Source of the DNA: an uncultured Raoultella sp.
GTDB lineage: Bacteria > Pseudomonadota > Gammaproteobacteria > Enterobacterales > Enterobacteriaceae
Direction of reading: 5' to 3'
Assembly (NCBI GenBank): GCA_900759445.1
Contig: CAAEVH010000063.1
Location: 18,557 to 82,556 of the forward strand
DNA: 64,000 nt
The notes under the pieces were generated by a model. That model was not told where the DNA came from and made no database searches. It saw only the letters and a list, made by a program, of their open reading frames with translations. This document shows, in pieces, positions 18,070 through 30,615 of the stretch; positions within the stretch are counted from its first letter, which is position 1; every line of letters starts with the position of its first letter. The position numbers and the translations under genes were made by a program.

Positions 18070-19005
18070 TTACAGAGCCAGCTCGCTATTCAGTACCAGT
18101 GCCAGTAACGCCTGGCGTGCGAAGATGCCGTTGCCGGCCTGCTGGAAGTACCAGGCGTGCGGCGTTTTATCGACATCGGTGGTGATTTCATCAATGCGCG
18201 GCAGCGGGTGCAGCACTTTCATATTGTGACGGGCGCCTTCGAGGTCGGCGGCGCGCAGGACAAACTGCGCTTTGACGTTGGCGTATTCCGACGGGTCAAG
18301 ACGCTCTTTCTGGACACGGGTCATGTACAGAATATCCAGCTCCCCCATCACTTCATCAATGGCGCTGTGCACGCTCCAGGCAATCCCTTTCTCATCCAGC
18401 ATATCGAGGATGTACTGCGGCATCGCCAGCGCATCCGGGGCGATAAAGTAGAAGCGGTTGCCGTTAAATTTCGCCAGCGCCTGGGTCAGCGAATGGACGG
18501 TGCGGCCATATTTGAGGTCACCGACCATCGCGACGTTGAGGTTTTCCAGACGGCCCTGAGTTTCCTGAATGGTGAAGAGATCCAGCAGGGTCTGCGTCGG
18601 GTGCTGGTTAGCGCCATCGCCGGCGTTGAGGACCGGAATACCGCCGGAAAACTCGGTCGCCAGACGCGAAGCCCCTTCCTGCGGGTGACGCATCACGATA
18701 GCGTCGACGTAGGTGCTGATGACCGAAATGGTGTCGGCCAGAGTTTCGCCTTTTTTGCCCAGCGAGGTGTTGCTGCTGTCGGAGAAGCCCACCACGCTGG
18801 CGCCGAGGCGATGCATCGAGGTTTCAAACGACAGACGGGTACGGGTGGAGGCTTCAAAGAAACAGCTGGCGATAACCTTATGCTTCAGCAGTTCCGGCTG
18901 TGGGTTCGCTTTCAGTTTTGCAGCGGTCGCCAGGACCAGTTCGAGGTCTTCTCGGCTGAGATCGTTTATGGAAATGATATGTTTTTGATATAGCGGGTTA
19001 GCCAT
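18070..19005 (-). CDS. pyrB: Aspartate carbamoyltransferase catalytic chain
   Basis: 311 residues, starting at 19005 ([10 protein letters not shown]) as in E. coli; a start eight codons upstream is not needed. Catalyses the first committed step of pyrimidine synthesis, carbamoyl phosphate plus aspartate. Carbamoyl-phosphate site STRTRLSFE, the HPQEGA-type and HPTQ motifs, and the aspartate-binding HPLPRIDEI are all present. Preceded by the pyrL leader and attenuator. Confidence 0.98.
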   Translation of the reverse strand: MANPLYQKHIISINDLSREDLELVLATAAKLKANPQPELLKHKVIASCFFEASTRTRLSFETSMHRLGASVVGFSDSSNTSLGKKGETLADTISVISTYVDAIVMRHPQEGASRLATEFSGGIPVLNAGDGANQHPTQTLLDLFTIQETQGRLENLNVAMVGDLKYGRTVHSLTQALAKFNGNRFYFIAPDALAMPQYILDMLDEKGIAWSVHSAIDEVMGELDILYMTRVQKERLDPSEYANVKAQFVLRAADLEGARHNMKVLHPLPRIDEITTDVDKTPHAWYFQQAGNGIFARQALLALVLNSELAL

Positions 19006-19027
19006 GTTTATCTCCTGACGCCTGGGC

Positions 19028-19057
19028 AAAAAAAAAGCCCCTTAAATAAGGGGCTTC
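19028..19057 (-). terminator. pyrBI attenuator
   Basis: On the minus strand AAGCCCCTTA pairs with TAAGGGGCTT followed by nine Ts, 20-odd bases before the pyrB start. The pyrL stop codon lies within the hairpin, so a ribosome closely following RNA polymerase would prevent its folding. This is the textbook UTP-controlled attenuator. Confidence 0.92.
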
Positions 19058-19146
19058 GAGAATTCATTGAGCAACGGAAAGAAAAACGCTACGCCAGCGC
19101 CTGTGTTCAGACGCGGTAAGACAGAATGTCGTACGCAGTAGACCAT
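19042..19146 (-). CDS. pyrL: pyrBI operon leader peptide
   Basis: 34 residues beginning MVYCVRHSVLPRLNTGAG and ending FSKPLI, preceded by GGGAGGAAGC. It matches E. coli PyrL in MVxCVRHxVLPRL, in AGxxFFFPL, and in position, though it is ten residues shorter and stops inside the attenuator stem. The run of U-rich codons (GTTTTTC TTT, the FFF segment) is the stretch where RNA polymerase pauses at low UTP, coupling translation to read-through. Confidence 0.9.
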   Translation of the reverse strand: MVYCVRHSVLPRLNTGAGVAFFFPLLNEFSKPLI

Positions 19147-19171
19147 GCTTCCTCCCGGCAAATCGACCGGC

Positions 19172-19199
19172 ATTATACGCAGCTCAAATTTCGGATCAA
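19172..19199 (-). promoter_or_regulatory. pyrL-pyrBI promoter
   Basis: On the minus strand TTGATC (19194-19199) and a perfect TATAAT (19172-19177) are separated by 16 bp, 25 bp ahead of the pyrL start. Confidence 0.7.
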
Positions 19200-19312
19200 G
19201 CGATTAGTACACAAACAAGAAAACGATTGCTTCGATAAGGCTGCGCCAGCGCAAAAAACCGTAAAAAAGAGGTGGTATGGCAGTGTGAAGGGGCGTATAA
19301 AAACAAAAATGA

Positions 19313-19795
<483 letters not shown>

Positions 19796-19798
19796 AAA

Positions 19799-19890
19799 TC
19801 CCCGGGTGGCGCGACGCTTACCGGGGCTACGGGGAGGTAGCCCGGATAAGTCTGGTCGCCCGGATAAGCGTCGCGCAATCCGGGAACATC
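19799..19890. repeat. REP/BIME element between tabA and argI
   Basis: GC-rich palindromic units (CCCCGGGTGGCGCGACGCTTA, then GTAGCCCGGATAAG and GCCCGGATAAGCGTCGCGCAA in inverted arrangement) fill the gap between convergent genes. This is the usual REP context, protecting mRNA 3' ends. Confidence 0.7.
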
Positions 19891-19904
19891 CCGCGAGAGA
19901 ACGA

Positions 19905-20909
19905 CTATTTACTCAGCGTCGCCACCATCACCGCTTTGATGGTATGCATCCGGTTTTCCGCCTGATCGAAGACGATGCTTGCCGGCGACTCAAAGACCTC
20001 GTCAGTCACTTCCATGCCGCCATGCAGGCCGTATTCCGCCGCCATCTGTTGACCAAGGGTCGTTTGATCGTCATGGAACGCGGGCAGACAGTGCAGAAAT
20101 TTCACCTGCGGATTACCGGTCAGCGCCATCATGTCGCTATTCACCTGATAAGCGCGCAGTAACGCAATGCGCTCCGCCCATTTCTCTTTGGCTTCGCCCA
20201 TCGAGACCCACACGTCGGTGTAGATAAAGTCGGCCCCTTTCACGCCCGCCGCGATATCTTCGGTCAGCGTGATGTTGCCGCCGTGTTTCTGCGCCAGCGC
20301 CCGGCATTCCGCCACCAGATTCTCTTCGGGCCAGCAGGCCTTCGGAGCCACCAGGCGCAGATCCAGGCCGGTCAAGGCCGCGGCTTCGAGCATGGAGTTG
20401 CCCATGTTGTTGCGGGCGTCGCCTGCATACACCAGGGTCATTTCGTTAAAGGCTTTCCCCGGCAGATGCTCCTGCATGGTCAAGAGATCCGCCAGCAGCT
20501 GGGTAGGATGAAACTCGTTGGTCAGGCCGTTCCATACCGGAACACCGGCATATTCGGCAAGGGTTTCGACCACTTCCTGACCATGGCCGCGGTACTGAAT
20601 ACCATCATACATCCGGCCCAGCACGCGGGCGGTATCCTTAATGGATTCTTTATGGCCGATCTGGCTGCCGCTTGGCCCGAGATAAGTGACGCGGGCACCC
20701 TGATCAAATGCGGCAACTTCGAAAGAGCATCGTGTCCGGGTAGAGTCTTTTTCGAAGATGAGCGCGATGTTTTTTCCAGCCAGATGCTGGATTTCAATAC
20801 CGTTTTTTTTATCGGTTTTCAGTCTGGCCGCCAGCTTCAGCAGGGCGGTGATTTCCGCAGGGGTAAAATCGAGTAACTTTAAAAAATGCTTCTGGTAAAA
20901 CGCGGACAT
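19905..20909 (-). CDS. argI: Ornithine carbamoyltransferase
   Basis: 334 residues. Converts ornithine and carbamoyl phosphate to citrulline in arginine synthesis. Motifs: carbamoyl-phosphate loop [15 protein letters not shown] in [11 protein letters not shown], ornithine-side DVWVSMG, and the catalytic HCLPAF with Cys near residue 274. The position next to rraB and pyrBI corresponds to E. coli argI. Two ARG boxes precede it, so ArgR-arginine repression is expected. Confidence 0.98.
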   Translation of the reverse strand: MSAFYQKHFLKLLDFTPAEITALLKLAARLKTDKKNGIEIQHLAGKNIALIFEKDSTRTRCSFEVAAFDQGARVTYLGPSGSQIGHKESIKDTARVLGRMYDGIQYRGHGQEVVETLAEYAGVPVWNGLTNEFHPTQLLADLLTMQEHLPGKAFNEMTLVYAGDARNNMGNSMLEAAALTGLDLRLVAPKACWPEENLVAECRALAQKHGGNITLTEDIAAGVKGADFIYTDVWVSMGEAKEKWAERIALLRAYQVNSDMMALTGNPQVKFLHCLPAFHDDQTTLGQQMAAEYGLHGGMEVTDEVFESPASIVFDQAENRMHTIKAVMVATLSK

Positions 20910-20936
20910 GATTCCCTCACATGGCTTAAGCCCCTT

Positions 20937-20975
20937 ATTGAATTAAAATTCAATTTATATGTATGAATATTCATT
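20937..20975 (-). promoter_or_regulatory. Two ArgR (ARG) boxes upstream of argI
   Basis: Box one (20937-20954) contains TGAATTAAAATTCA, a perfect TGAAT-N4-ATTCA palindrome. Box two (20958-20975) reads TGTATGAATATTCA, one mismatch. They are 3 bp apart, the conserved spacing for ArgR hexamer binding. Confidence 0.92.
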
Positions 20976-21072
20976 TGCAACCCCGTGACACAAATCTTTC
21001 GCACAAAGGTGGAGGCAATCACGGCGGTATGTGACAATAGAAGTATCTGCCGCACATTATGAGGAACGAGCC

Positions 21073-21498
21073 ATGGCAAACCCGGAACTACTGGAAGAAC
21101 AGCGTGAAGAAACGCGTCTGATTATCGAAGAGCTGCTCGAAGACGGCAGCGATCCGGACGCGCTGTACACCATTGAACACCATCTCTCTGCCGACGACTT
21201 TGAAACGCTGGAGAAAGTGGCTGTCGAGGCCTTCAAGCTGGGTTACGAAGTGACCGAGCCGGAAGAGCTGGAAGTGGAAGAAGGCGAAGTGGTTATCTGC
21301 TGTGACATCCTGAGCGAAAGCGCCCTGAAGGTGGAGCTGATTGATGCCCAGGTTGAGCAACTGATGACGCTGGCGGAAAAATTCGGCGTCGAATATGACG
21401 GTTGGGGCACTTACTATGAAGACCCGAACGGTGAAGAGGGCGATGAAGAAGATGACGACGATCTCGTCGATGAAGACGATGACGGCGTTCGCCACTAA
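21073..21498 (+). CDS. rraB: Ribonuclease E inhibitor RraB
   Basis: 141 residues. The start at 21073 ([15 protein letters not shown]) matches E. coli RraB; an upstream in-frame start adds 14 unlike residues. A small acidic protein that binds RNase E and modulates degradosome composition. The C-terminus is a long acidic tail ([16 protein letters not shown]). Single gene with its own terminator. Confidence 0.96.
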   Translation: MANPELLEEQREETRLIIEELLEDGSDPDALYTIEHHLSADDFETLEKVAVEAFKLGYEVTEPEELEVEEGEVVICCDILSESALKVELIDAQVEQLMTLAEKFGVEYDGWGTYYEDPNGEEGDEEDDDDLVDEDDDGVRH

Positions 21499-21549
21499 GT
21501 AAATCTGCACGTCATCCTTCAGGCCGCGTCTTTGCTGGCTACGCACAGG

Positions 21550-21587
21550 AACCCCGGCGACATCGTTCTCTATGTTGTCGGGGTTTT
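21550..21587 (+). terminator. rraB rho-independent terminator
   Basis: AACCCCGGCGACA pairs with TGTTGTCGGGGTT (13 positions with two wobbles), ending in TTTT. Confidence 0.8.
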
Positions 21588-21671
21588 CGTCTCGTTATAC
21601 CCTGAACAATAATTGTGTCTGTTTGGATGCGATAACGGCCGGCAGCCGTTACCGTATAGCAAGGAACCTCA

Positions 21672-22439
21672 ATGGACTACCCGCAAATACTCGCCCCCGT
21701 ACGTCACTTCCTGCACTGCCCAACGCCACAGGCGTGGATCGATGAAGCCCGTAAGCCGGAAAATCTCCCGCTGCTGCTGACTGATCATATGGTCTGCGAG
21801 CTAAAAGCGGCGCAAAACGCGCTGCTGCTGGTGCGTAAATATGTTGCTGATAAACAAGGGGCCGACGAGCTGCTGGCCTGCCTGAAGCCGTATGAGGACT
21901 TTACCTACCGCTGGGGGCCCGAGCCGGATTTCATCGCGCTGCATAAACGAATTAATAAAAGCGCCATGCCGCAAACCGACGATCCCTGGAGCCGTCAGCT
22001 GGTGGACAGCATGGTACTGCTGATTAAAGAAGAGCTGCACCATTTCTGGCAGGTGCGGGAAATGATGCAGGCCCACGACATCCCGTACGTCAAAATCACC
22101 GCCAGTAATTATGCCCGCGGGTTGCGCAGAGAGGTGCGCTCCCACGAACCGGTGATGCTGATCGATAAGCTGATTTGCGGCGCCTACATTGAAGCGCGCT
22201 CCTGCGAGCGCTTTGCCGCGCTGGCGCCGTGGCTGAATGACGATCTGCAAAAGTTCTATCTGTCGCTGCTGCGCTCCGAAGCGCGGCACTATCAGGACTA
22301 TCTGGATTTGGCGCAGCAGATTGCCGAAGAGGATATCAGCGAACGTATTCACCAGCTTGGCGAGGCGGAGGCGGCGCTGATTAACGCCCCGGAGGCCGAA
22401 TTCCGTTTCCACAGCGGCGTGCCGATGGTCGCGGCGTAA
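21672..22439 (+). CDS. miaE: tRNA-(2-methylthio-N6-isopentenyl-A37) hydroxylase
   Basis: 255 residues. A diiron monooxygenase that hydroxylates the isopentenyl group of ms2i6A37 in tRNAs reading UNN codons, using O2. Ferritin-like helices supply the iron ligands, seen in KEELHHFWQV, DKLICGAYIEARSCERF and RSEARHYQDY (ExxH patterns). Present in Salmonella and Klebsiella but absent from E. coli, which helps place the organism. Preceded by AAGGAACC. Confidence 0.95.
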   Translation: MDYPQILAPVRHFLHCPTPQAWIDEARKPENLPLLLTDHMVCELKAAQNALLLVRKYVADKQGADELLACLKPYEDFTYRWGPEPDFIALHKRINKSAMPQTDDPWSRQLVDSMVLLIKEELHHFWQVREMMQAHDIPYVKITASNYARGLRREVRSHEPVMLIDKLICGAYIEARSCERFAALAPWLNDDLQKFYLSLLRSEARHYQDYLDLAQQIAEEDISERIHQLGEAEAALINAPEAEFRFHSGVPMVAA

Positions 22440-22447
22440 AGAGCCTT

Positions 22448-22566
22448 TCCCCGGAGGCGATGCGTTCCGCGCCTGTCCGGGCTACCAAACCGCCGGGTAA
22501 TCTGAGGGGGAGAGCCGTCGCCCCGGTAACCATCGCGCGACCGGGGAACCGCGGCTGACGGCGACG
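22448..22566. repeat. REP-like palindromes between miaE and yjgM
   Basis: Several GC-rich inverted units, including CCCCGGTAACC...ACCGGGG and a CCGTCGCC/GGCGACG pair, lie in the gap between convergent genes. They have REP character rather than a single U-tailed terminator. Confidence 0.55.
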
Positions 22567-22571
22567 AGCCG

Positions 22572-23075
22572 TTACAGCGTTTTCAGCATCCGCACTTCGC
22601 AATCGACATGACCGGTGCAGCCAAGCGGCCCGTCGATATGTTCGAAGCCCAGGCGCTCATACAGCCCGACGGCTTCTTTCAGGAAGGCGGTGGTTTCCAG
22701 ATAGCAGCGTTTGAAACCCTGCTCGCGGGCATAATCTAACGCCAGCAGCGCCAGCTTTTTCGCCAGCCCCTGGCCACGGGCAGAGGTCATAAAATACATT
22801 TTCTGTAATTCGCAGATATCCGGTTCGCTATGCGCCAGCGGGGCAATGCCGCCGCCGCCGACCACCTGACCCTCCTGTTCAACCACCCAATAGGCGGAGC
22901 CCGGCTGGCTGTAGAGCTCAAAAAGCTCATCGAGGTTAGGGTCGGCGACCGTATAGCCTTTATCGGCCGTCAGGCCGTATTCCGCAGAAACCTGGCGGAT
23001 AACGTTGGCGATAGCTGCATTATCTTCAGCGGTGATGCGGCGCAGCGACGCCGTAATGGTCGCGCTCGTATTCAT
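22572..23075 (-). CDS. yjgM: GNAT-family N-acetyltransferase YjgM
   Basis: 167 residues if started at 23075 ([13 protein letters not shown]), which gives exactly the E. coli YjgM length and register; an ATG four codons upstream is possible. GNAT motifs: [10 protein letters not shown] (motif D/A strand), the acetyl-CoA loop [14 protein letters not shown], and YERLGFEHI. The acceptor in this organism cannot be told from sequence. Confidence 0.9.
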   Translation of the reverse strand: MNTSATITASLRRITAEDNAAIANVIRQVSAEYGLTADKGYTVADPNLDELFELYSQPGSAYWVVEQEGQVVGGGGIAPLAHSEPDICELQKMYFMTSARGQGLAKKLALLALDYAREQGFKRCYLETTAFLKEAVGLYERLGFEHIDGPLGCTGHVDCEVRMLKTL

Positions 23076-23156
23076 ACGATGACTCATAGCAAAAAATGAC
23101 GGATGGTGTTGTTAATAACATCGCGAGCGGGGGAAGCGCAAGCGGGTATCGCGGAT

Positions 23157-23189
23157 AAAAACGCCCCTTGCCTGAGCCGGCAAGGGGCG
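23157..23189 (-). terminator. valS rho-independent terminator
   Basis: On the minus strand CGCCCCTTGCC and GGCAAGGGGCG form a perfect 11-bp stem with a 6-nt loop, followed by TTTTT. Confidence 0.88.
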
Positions 23190-23195
23190 GGAGGG

Positions 23196-26051
23196 TTACA
23201 GCGCGGCGATGACCGCCTGCTGTTCGATCAGTTTGCTTTTCGCTTCGGCATAACCGTCCAGCTTCTCACGCTCTTTGGCGATCACCGCTTCCGGTGCGCG
23301 AGCGACAAAGCCTTCGTTGGCCAGTTTGCTTTCGATGCGGCTGATTTCACCGTCGATCTTCGCCACTTCTTTCGCCAGACGCGCCAGCTCATCTTCTTTG
23401 TTGATGAGACCCGCCATCGGGATCAGCAGCTCGGCGCCGTCGATGATTTTGGTGACGGAAACCGGACCTTTGTCATCGGCTGGCAGTACGGTAATGCTTT
23501 CCAGACGCGCCATGGACTGCAGGAAGCTCTGGTTGTCGGTCACGCGACGCTGAGCGTCAGCGCTGCAACCGCGCAGCAGCAGTTCGAGCGGTTTGCCCGG
23601 GGCGATGTTCATTTCCGCACGGATATTACGCACCGCGACGATCGCCTGCTTCAGCCATTCGGTATCGGCCAGCGCCGCTTCATCAACCTGCGCCGCATCG
23701 TAAGCCGGGAACGGCTGCAGCATGATGGTGTCCGCATCGATACCGACGATGGTTTTCACCCGCTGCCAGATGGTTTCAGTGATGAACGGAATGATCGGGT
23801 GCGCCAGACGCAGCAGACCTTCCAGCACGGTCACCAGGGTATGGCGCGTACCGCGCAGCTCAGCTTCAGAGCCGCCGGTCATCACCGGTTTGGTCAGCTC
23901 CAGATACCAGTCGCAGAACTGGTTCCAGGTGAACTCATACAGGATGCCCGCGGCGATGTCGAAGCGGAAGTTATCCAGCGCTTCACGGTACGCTTTCACG
24001 GTCTGGTTGAATTCGGCAAGGATCCAACGGTCCGCCAGCGACAGCACTTTCTCGCCGCCGTTGAAGCCGCAGTCCTGACCTTCGGTATTCATCAGCACGA
24101 AGCGGCTGGCGTTCCACAGCTTGTTACAGAAGTTACGGTAACCTTCCAGACGCTTCATATCCCAGTTGATGTCGCGGCCGGTAGAGGCCAGCGCCGCCAG
24201 GGTGAAGCGCAGGGCGTCGGTGCCGTGCGGCTCAATACCGTTCGGGAACTGTTTCTCGGTGCGTTTGGCGATTTTCTCCGCCAGCTGCGGCTGCATCATG
24301 TTGCCGGTACGTTTCTCCAGCAGCTCTGGCAGGGAGATGCCGTCAACCATATCCAGCGGGTCAATGACGTTGCCCTTGGATTTGGACATCTTCTGCCCTT
24401 CGTCGTCACGAATCAGACCGGTCATGTAGACGGTATGGAACGGTACCTGCGGTTTGCCGTTTTCATCTTTGATGAAGTGCATGGTCATCATGATCATGCG
24501 GGCAATCCAGAAGAAGATGATGTCGAAACCGGAGACCATCACGCTGGTTGGGTGGAACTGACGCAGCGCGTCGGTGTTTTCCGGCCAGCCGAGGGTGGAG
24601 AAGGTCCACAGCGCGGAGGAGAACCAGGTATCCAGAACGTCTTCGTCCTGACGCAGCGCAACGTCGGCGGAGAGGTTATTCTCCTGACGCACTTCGTCTT
24701 CGGTACGGCCAACGTAAACGTTGCCTTCGTTGTCATACCACGCCGGGATACGGTGACCCCACCACAGCTGACGGGAGATACACCAGTCCTGAATATCGCG
24801 CATCCAGGAGAAGTACATGTTTTCGTACTGCTTCGGCACGAACTGAATGTCGCCGTTTTCAACCGCTTCTACGGCAGGCTTCGCCAGCACGTCGGCACGC
24901 ACGTACCACTGGTCGGTCAGCATCGGCTCGATCACCACGCCGCCACGGTCGCCGTACGGCACGGTCAGATCGTGAGGTTTAATCTCTTCGAGCAGGCCGA
25001 GCGCATCGATAGCCGCCACAACGGCTTTACGTGCAGCGAAACGCTCCAGATTCTGGAATTCAGCCGGGATCTCTGCGGAGTAAACCCCGGACTCTTCGCC
25101 TTTGGAGTCGTACACCTGCGCGCTTTCGCGGATGTCGCCGTCAAAGGTCAGGATATTGATCATCGGCAGGGCGTGACGTTTCCCGACTTCATAGTCGTTA
25201 AAGTCGTGCGCCGGGGTGATTTTCACGCAGCCGGTGCCTTTTTCCATGTCGGCGTGTTCGTCGCCGACGATCGGAATGCGGCGGTCAACCAGCGGCAGAA
25301 TCACGAATTTGCCGATCAGGTCTTTGTAACGCGGGTCTTCCGGGTTAACGGCCACGCCGGTGTCGCCCAGCAGGGTTTCCGGACGGGTGGTCGCGACAAC
25401 CAGGTAATCTTTCCCGTCGGCGGTTTTCGCGCCGTCGGCCAGCGGGTAGCGGATGTGCCACATGGAGCCTTTAGACTCGCGGTTTTCCACCTCCAGATCG
25501 GAGATAGCGGTACGCAGTTTCGGGTCCCAGTTAACCAGGCGCTTGCCGCGGTAAATCAGGTCTTCTTTGTACAGACGAACAAAGACTTCTTTTACGGCGT
25601 TGGAGAGGCCTTCATCCATGGTGAAGTGCTCGCGCTCCCAGTCCACGGAGTTGCCCAGGCGACGCATCTGACGGGTAATGGTACCGCCGGATTCCGCTTT
25701 CCACTGCCAGATTTTATCGATAAAGGCATCGCGACCGTAGTCGTGGCGAGTTTTCCCTTCTTCTGCGGCAATCTTACGCTCAACCACCATCTGGGTCGCG
25801 ATACCCGCGTGGTCGGTACCGGCCTGCCACAGAGTATTTTTACCCTGCATGCGCTGGTAGCGAATCATGGTATCCATGATGGTTTGCTGGAAGGCATGAC
25901 CCATATGCAAACTGCCGGTGACGTTCGGCGGCGGGATCATGATGCAGAAGCTCTCCTGGCTTTCATCACCATTCGGTTTGAAATAGCCCTGCTTTTCCCA
26001 ATGCTCGTAGAGCGGCTGTTCGATATCTTGTGGGTTGTATGTCTTTTCCAT
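23196..26051 (-). CDS. valS: Valyl-tRNA synthetase
   Basis: 951 residues, the standard length. Class Ia synthetase charging tRNA-Val. HIGH-type motif in [19 protein letters not shown] signature, a CP1 editing domain ([15 protein letters not shown]), an anticodon-binding helical domain, and a C-terminal coiled coil (about residues 880-945, [19 protein letters not shown]). Its ATG overlaps the holC stop by one base (TAATG), so the two are translationally linked. Confidence 0.99.
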   Translation of the reverse strand: MEKTYNPQDIEQPLYEHWEKQGYFKPNGDESQESFCIMIPPPNVTGSLHMGHAFQQTIMDTMIRYQRMQGKNTLWQAGTDHAGIATQMVVERKIAAEEGKTRHDYGRDAFIDKIWQWKAESGGTITRQMRRLGNSVDWEREHFTMDEGLSNAVKEVFVRLYKEDLIYRGKRLVNWDPKLRTAISDLEVENRESKGSMWHIRYPLADGAKTADGKDYLVVATTRPETLLGDTGVAVNPEDPRYKDLIGKFVILPLVDRRIPIVGDEHADMEKGTGCVKITPAHDFNDYEVGKRHALPMINILTFDGDIRESAQVYDSKGEESGVYSAEIPAEFQNLERFAARKAVVAAIDALGLLEEIKPHDLTVPYGDRGGVVIEPMLTDQWYVRADVLAKPAVEAVENGDIQFVPKQYENMYFSWMRDIQDWCISRQLWWGHRIPAWYDNEGNVYVGRTEDEVRQENNLSADVALRQDEDVLDTWFSSALWTFSTLGWPENTDALRQFHPTSVMVSGFDIIFFWIARMIMMTMHFIKDENGKPQVPFHTVYMTGLIRDDEGQKMSKSKGNVIDPLDMVDGISLPELLEKRTGNMMQPQLAEKIAKRTEKQFPNGIEPHGTDALRFTLAALASTGRDINWDMKRLEGYRNFCNKLWNASRFVLMNTEGQDCGFNGGEKVLSLADRWILAEFNQTVKAYREALDNFRFDIAAGILYEFTWNQFCDWYLELTKPVMTGGSEAELRGTRHTLVTVLEGLLRLAHPIIPFITETIWQRVKTIVGIDADTIMLQPFPAYDAAQVDEAALADTEWLKQAIVAVRNIRAEMNIAPGKPLELLLRGCSADAQRRVTDNQSFLQSMARLESITVLPADDKGPVSVTKIIDGAELLIPMAGLINKEDELARLAKEVAKIDGEISRIESKLANEGFVARAPEAVIAKEREKLDGYAEAKSKLIEQQAVIAAL

Positions 26052-26494
26052 TATTTCCAGGTTGCCGTATTCAGGTTGAAACCAGCCATGCGGTACGCTT
26101 TGTAGCGTTCGCGCGCCAGTTGTTTCAGAGAATCTTCGTAAGGGACAAAGTCTATCACTTCTGTGAAAGCGGTGGCAAAATCTGCAAAGTTTAGCCGCAG
26201 ACTGATCAGAATATCCCGCGGGCTGCTGTTGCGCTTTTGCGGCCAGGCGATCTCCACCGGCGCTCCGCCTCTGGGACCTTCTCCCGCCAGATTATGCGGG
26301 ACAAAGCTTTCCGGAGGGCGGGCCCACAGCGCTTCATCCAGACGGATGGCCTGCTGTTCGTCTTCACAGGCGATAAGCACGCGTTTGCCGCTACGCCAAC
26401 GTTCTGCGGCAATGTCACACACCAGTTGTTCAACGGCGCTTAAGCCGTCTTGTTGTGTGTCGTTGTCCAGAAGGTAGAACGTTGCGTTTTTCAT
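26051..26494 (-). CDS. holC: DNA polymerase III chi subunit
   Basis: 147 residues. The start at 26494 ([10 protein letters not shown]) matches HolC. Chi bridges the clamp-loader (via psi) and single-strand-binding protein. Conserved parts: [32 protein letters not shown] and [20 protein letters not shown]. It lies between pepA and valS on the minus strand, with a REP pair separating it from pepA. Confidence 0.97.
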   Translation of the reverse strand: MKNATFYLLDNDTQQDGLSAVEQLVCDIAAERWRSGKRVLIACEDEQQAIRLDEALWARPPESFVPHNLAGEGPRGGAPVEIAWPQKRNSSPRDILISLRLNFADFATAFTEVIDFVPYEDSLKQLARERYKAYRMAGFNLNTATWK

Positions 26495-26529
26495 ATATGG
26501 GGCTTCTTGTGGTGACTTTAAATGCTTAA

Positions 26530-26604
26530 GCCGGGCGGCGCTGCGCTGACCCGGCCTACAAACGGCATCTTTGCGTAGGCCCGGCAAGCGTAGCGCCGCC
26601 GGGC
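26530..26604. repeat. BIME (inverted REP pair) between pepA and holC
   Basis: GCCGGGCGGCGCTGCGCTGA (26530-) and the inverted unit ending CGTAGCGCCGCCGGGC (-26604) flank a short spacer. Classical REP pair placed after pepA in the pepA-holC-valS direction. Confidence 0.88.
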
Positions 26605-26616
26605 ATCAGACGGCAA

Positions 26617-28131
<1,515 letters not shown>

Positions 28132-28395
28132 CTACGCTCCTGAATCTTAAAGACAACGACGGTGGCTACGGATAGAATTGCAAGCTTTCGTAACTCATGT
28201 CCGCTGTTGCGGTGACTTCGTGTTAATCTTAACGTTATTACGGCTTTGGTTCGTCAGAAAAAAACCTGATACGCGGAACCAGTGAGTCATTTAATCTTAG
28301 CGATGATTTCGAAGACCAAAGAGAATAAATGACGTTTAAGCCATGAAACAAGCAATTTTCCTGCAATAAGACGGGTTTTTACGGGCGTATTTATA

Positions 28396-29493
28396 GTGAT
28401 AATCATAAGATATCTGGTTCGTGAGACGCTGAAAAGCCAGTTGGCGATCCTGTTCATCCTGTTACTGATTTTCTTTTGCCAGAAACTGGTCAGGATCCTT
28501 GGCGCCGCGGTGGATGGCGATATCCCGACAAATCTGGTGCTCTCGCTGTTAGGGCTGGGCGTACCGGAAATGGCGCAGCTCATTCTGCCCCTGAGTTTAT
28601 TCCTCGGGCTGCTGATGACGCTGGGCAAACTGTATACCGAAAGTGAAATCACGGTGATGCATGCCTGCGGCCTGAGTAAGGCCGTACTGGTGAAAGCGGC
28701 GATGATCCTCGCGCTGTTTACCGGCGCGGTGGCGGCGGTCAACGTGATGTGGGCCGGCCCCTGGTCGTCCCGCCATCAGGACGAAGTGCTGGCGGAAGCG
28801 AAAGCCAACCCCGGGATGGCGGCGCTGGCCCAGGGACAGTTTCAGCAGGCCAGCGACGGCAGCGCCGTGCTGTTTATTGAAAACGTCAACGGCAAGCGCT
28901 TCCATGATGTCTTCCTGGCGCAGCTGAAGCCGAAAGGTAACGCGCGACCTTCCGTCGTGGTGGCCGATTCCGGCGAACTGACGCAGAAGAAAGACGGTTC
29001 GCAGGTGGTGACCATGAATCAGGGTACCCGCTTTGAAGGTACGGCGATGCTACGCGATTTCCGCATCACCGATTTTAAAAATTACCAGGCCATTATTGGC
29101 CATCAGGCGGTGGCCTCGGACCCTGACGACACCGAACAGATGGGCATGCGCACGCTGTGGCGCACCGATACTGACCGCGCGCGCGCCGAGCTGCACTGGC
29201 GCTTCACGCTGGTGGCGACGGTGTTCATTATGGCGTTGATGGTGGTTCCGCTGAGCGTGGTGAACCCGCGTCAGGGCCGCGTGCTGTCGATGCTGCCGGC
29301 GATGCTGCTGTATCTGGTCTTCTTCCTGCTGCAAACCTCGATTAAGTCAAACGGCGGTAAAGGTAAAATCGACCCGATGATCTGGATGTGGGGGATTAAC
29401 CTGCTCTATTTCGCGCTGGCCGTGCTGCTGAACCTGTGGGATACGGTGCCGATGCGCCGCTTCCGTGCCCGTTTTAACAAAGGAGCGGTGTGA
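28396..29493 (+). CDS. lptF: LPS export ABC transporter permease LptF
   Basis: 365 residues, starting at GTG 28396 (reads MIIIRYLVRETLKSQ), which matches the E. coli N-terminus. A membrane component of the LptB2FG extractor that pulls lipopolysaccharide out of the inner membrane: three N-terminal TM helices, a periplasmic jellyroll (about 130-265), then three TM helices. Its TGA overlaps the lptG ATG by one base. Confidence 0.98.
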   Translation: MIIIRYLVRETLKSQLAILFILLLIFFCQKLVRILGAAVDGDIPTNLVLSLLGLGVPEMAQLILPLSLFLGLLMTLGKLYTESEITVMHACGLSKAVLVKAAMILALFTGAVAAVNVMWAGPWSSRHQDEVLAEAKANPGMAALAQGQFQQASDGSAVLFIENVNGKRFHDVFLAQLKPKGNARPSVVVADSGELTQKKDGSQVVTMNQGTRFEGTAMLRDFRITDFKNYQAIIGHQAVASDPDDTEQMGMRTLWRTDTDRARAELHWRFTLVATVFIMALMVVPLSVVNPRQGRVLSMLPAMLLYLVFFLLQTSIKSNGGKGKIDPMIWMWGINLLYFALAVLLNLWDTVPMRRFRARFNKGAV

Positions 29494-30575
29494 TGCAGGC
29501 GTTTGGCGTACTCGACCGTTATATCGGTAGGACGATTTTCAACACCATCATGATGACGCTGTTCATGCTGGTTTCGCTCTCGGGCATTATCAAGTTTGTC
29601 GACCAGTTGAAAAAAGCCGGCCAGGGCAGCTACGACGCGCTCGGTGCCGGGCTCTATACCCTCCTCAGCGTGCCAAAAGATGTGCAGATTTTCTTCCCGA
29701 TGGCGGCGCTGCTTGGCGCCCTGCTGGGCCTGGGGATGCTGGCGCAGCGCAGCGAACTGGTGGTGATGCAGGCCTCCGGCTTCACCCGCTTGCAGGTGGC
29801 GCTGGCGGTGATGAAAACCGCGATTCCGCTGGTGCTGCTGACCATGGCGATCGGTGAATGGGTGGCGCCGCAGGGCGAGCAGATGGCGCGTAATTATCGC
29901 GCCCAGCAGATGTACGGCGGTTCGCTGCTGTCGACCCAGCAGGGGCTGTGGGCGAAAGACGGCCATAACTTCGTTTATATCGAACGGGTGAAAGGCAACG
30001 ATGAGCTGGGCGGCGTGAGTATTTACGCGTTTAACGACCAGCGCCGTTTGCAGACCGTGCGCTACGCCGCTTCGGCGAAATTTGATAACGAGACGAAAGT
30101 CTGGCGCCTGTCTCAGGTCGATGAGTCTGACCTGACCGATCCGAAACAGATCACCGGCTCGCAGATGGTCAGCGGCACCTGGAAAACCAGGCTGACGCCC
30201 GACAAGCTGGGCGTGGTGGCGCTGGACCCGGATGCGTTGTCGATCAGCGGCCTGCATAACTACGTGACCTATCTGAAATCCAGCGGACAGGACCCGGGAC
30301 GCTACCAGCTCAACATGTGGAGCAAAATCTTCCAGCCGCTGTCGGTGGCGGTGATGATGCTGATGGCGCTGTCGTTTATCTTCGGCCCGCTGCGCAGCGT
30401 GGCGATGGGGGTAAGGGTGGTCACCGGGATCAGCTTTGGCTTTATCTTCTACGTGCTGGACCAGATTTTTGGCCCACTGACGCTGGTCTACGGCATCCCG
30501 CCGATTATCGGCGCGCTGCTGCCAAGCGCCAGCTTCTTCCTGATAAGCCTCTGGCTGATGATGAAAAGAAACTAG
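29493..30575 (+). CDS. lptG: LPS export ABC transporter permease LptG
   Basis: 360 residues. The start at 29493 (MQAFGVLDRYIG) overlaps the lptF stop (TGATG), giving stoichiometric coupling; a GTG one codon earlier is less likely. Six TM helices with a periplasmic jellyroll between TM3 and TM4, pairing with LptF in the LPS extractor. ELVVMQASGFTRLQ is the coupling-helix region contacting LptB. Confidence 0.98.
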   Translation: MQAFGVLDRYIGRTIFNTIMMTLFMLVSLSGIIKFVDQLKKAGQGSYDALGAGLYTLLSVPKDVQIFFPMAALLGALLGLGMLAQRSELVVMQASGFTRLQVALAVMKTAIPLVLLTMAIGEWVAPQGEQMARNYRAQQMYGGSLLSTQQGLWAKDGHNFVYIERVKGNDELGGVSIYAFNDQRRLQTVRYAASAKFDNETKVWRLSQVDESDLTDPKQITGSQMVSGTWKTRLTPDKLGVVALDPDALSISGLHNYVTYLKSSGQDPGRYQLNMWSKIFQPLSVAVMMLMALSFIFGPLRSVAMGVRVVTGISFGFIFYVLDQIFGPLTLVYGIPPIIGALLPSASFFLISLWLMMKRN

Positions 30576-30581
30576 CCGCCG

Positions 30582-30612
30582 CATCCCCCTCCCGCCTGCC
30601 GGGAGGGGGATG
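30582..30612. terminator. Bidirectional hairpin between lptG and yjgR
   Basis: CATCCCCCTCCC and GGGAGGGGGATG form a perfect 12-bp GC-rich stem with a 7-nt loop between convergent genes. No T-run. Confidence 0.6.
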
Positions 30613-30615
30613 AGA

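Noticed and set aside
23103..26105. 1000-codon open frame opposite valS
   Set aside because: It lies wholly antisense to a certain synthetase gene in GC-rich DNA, has low-complexity His/Gly/Arg-rich composition, and no ribosome site. A codon-bias shadow.
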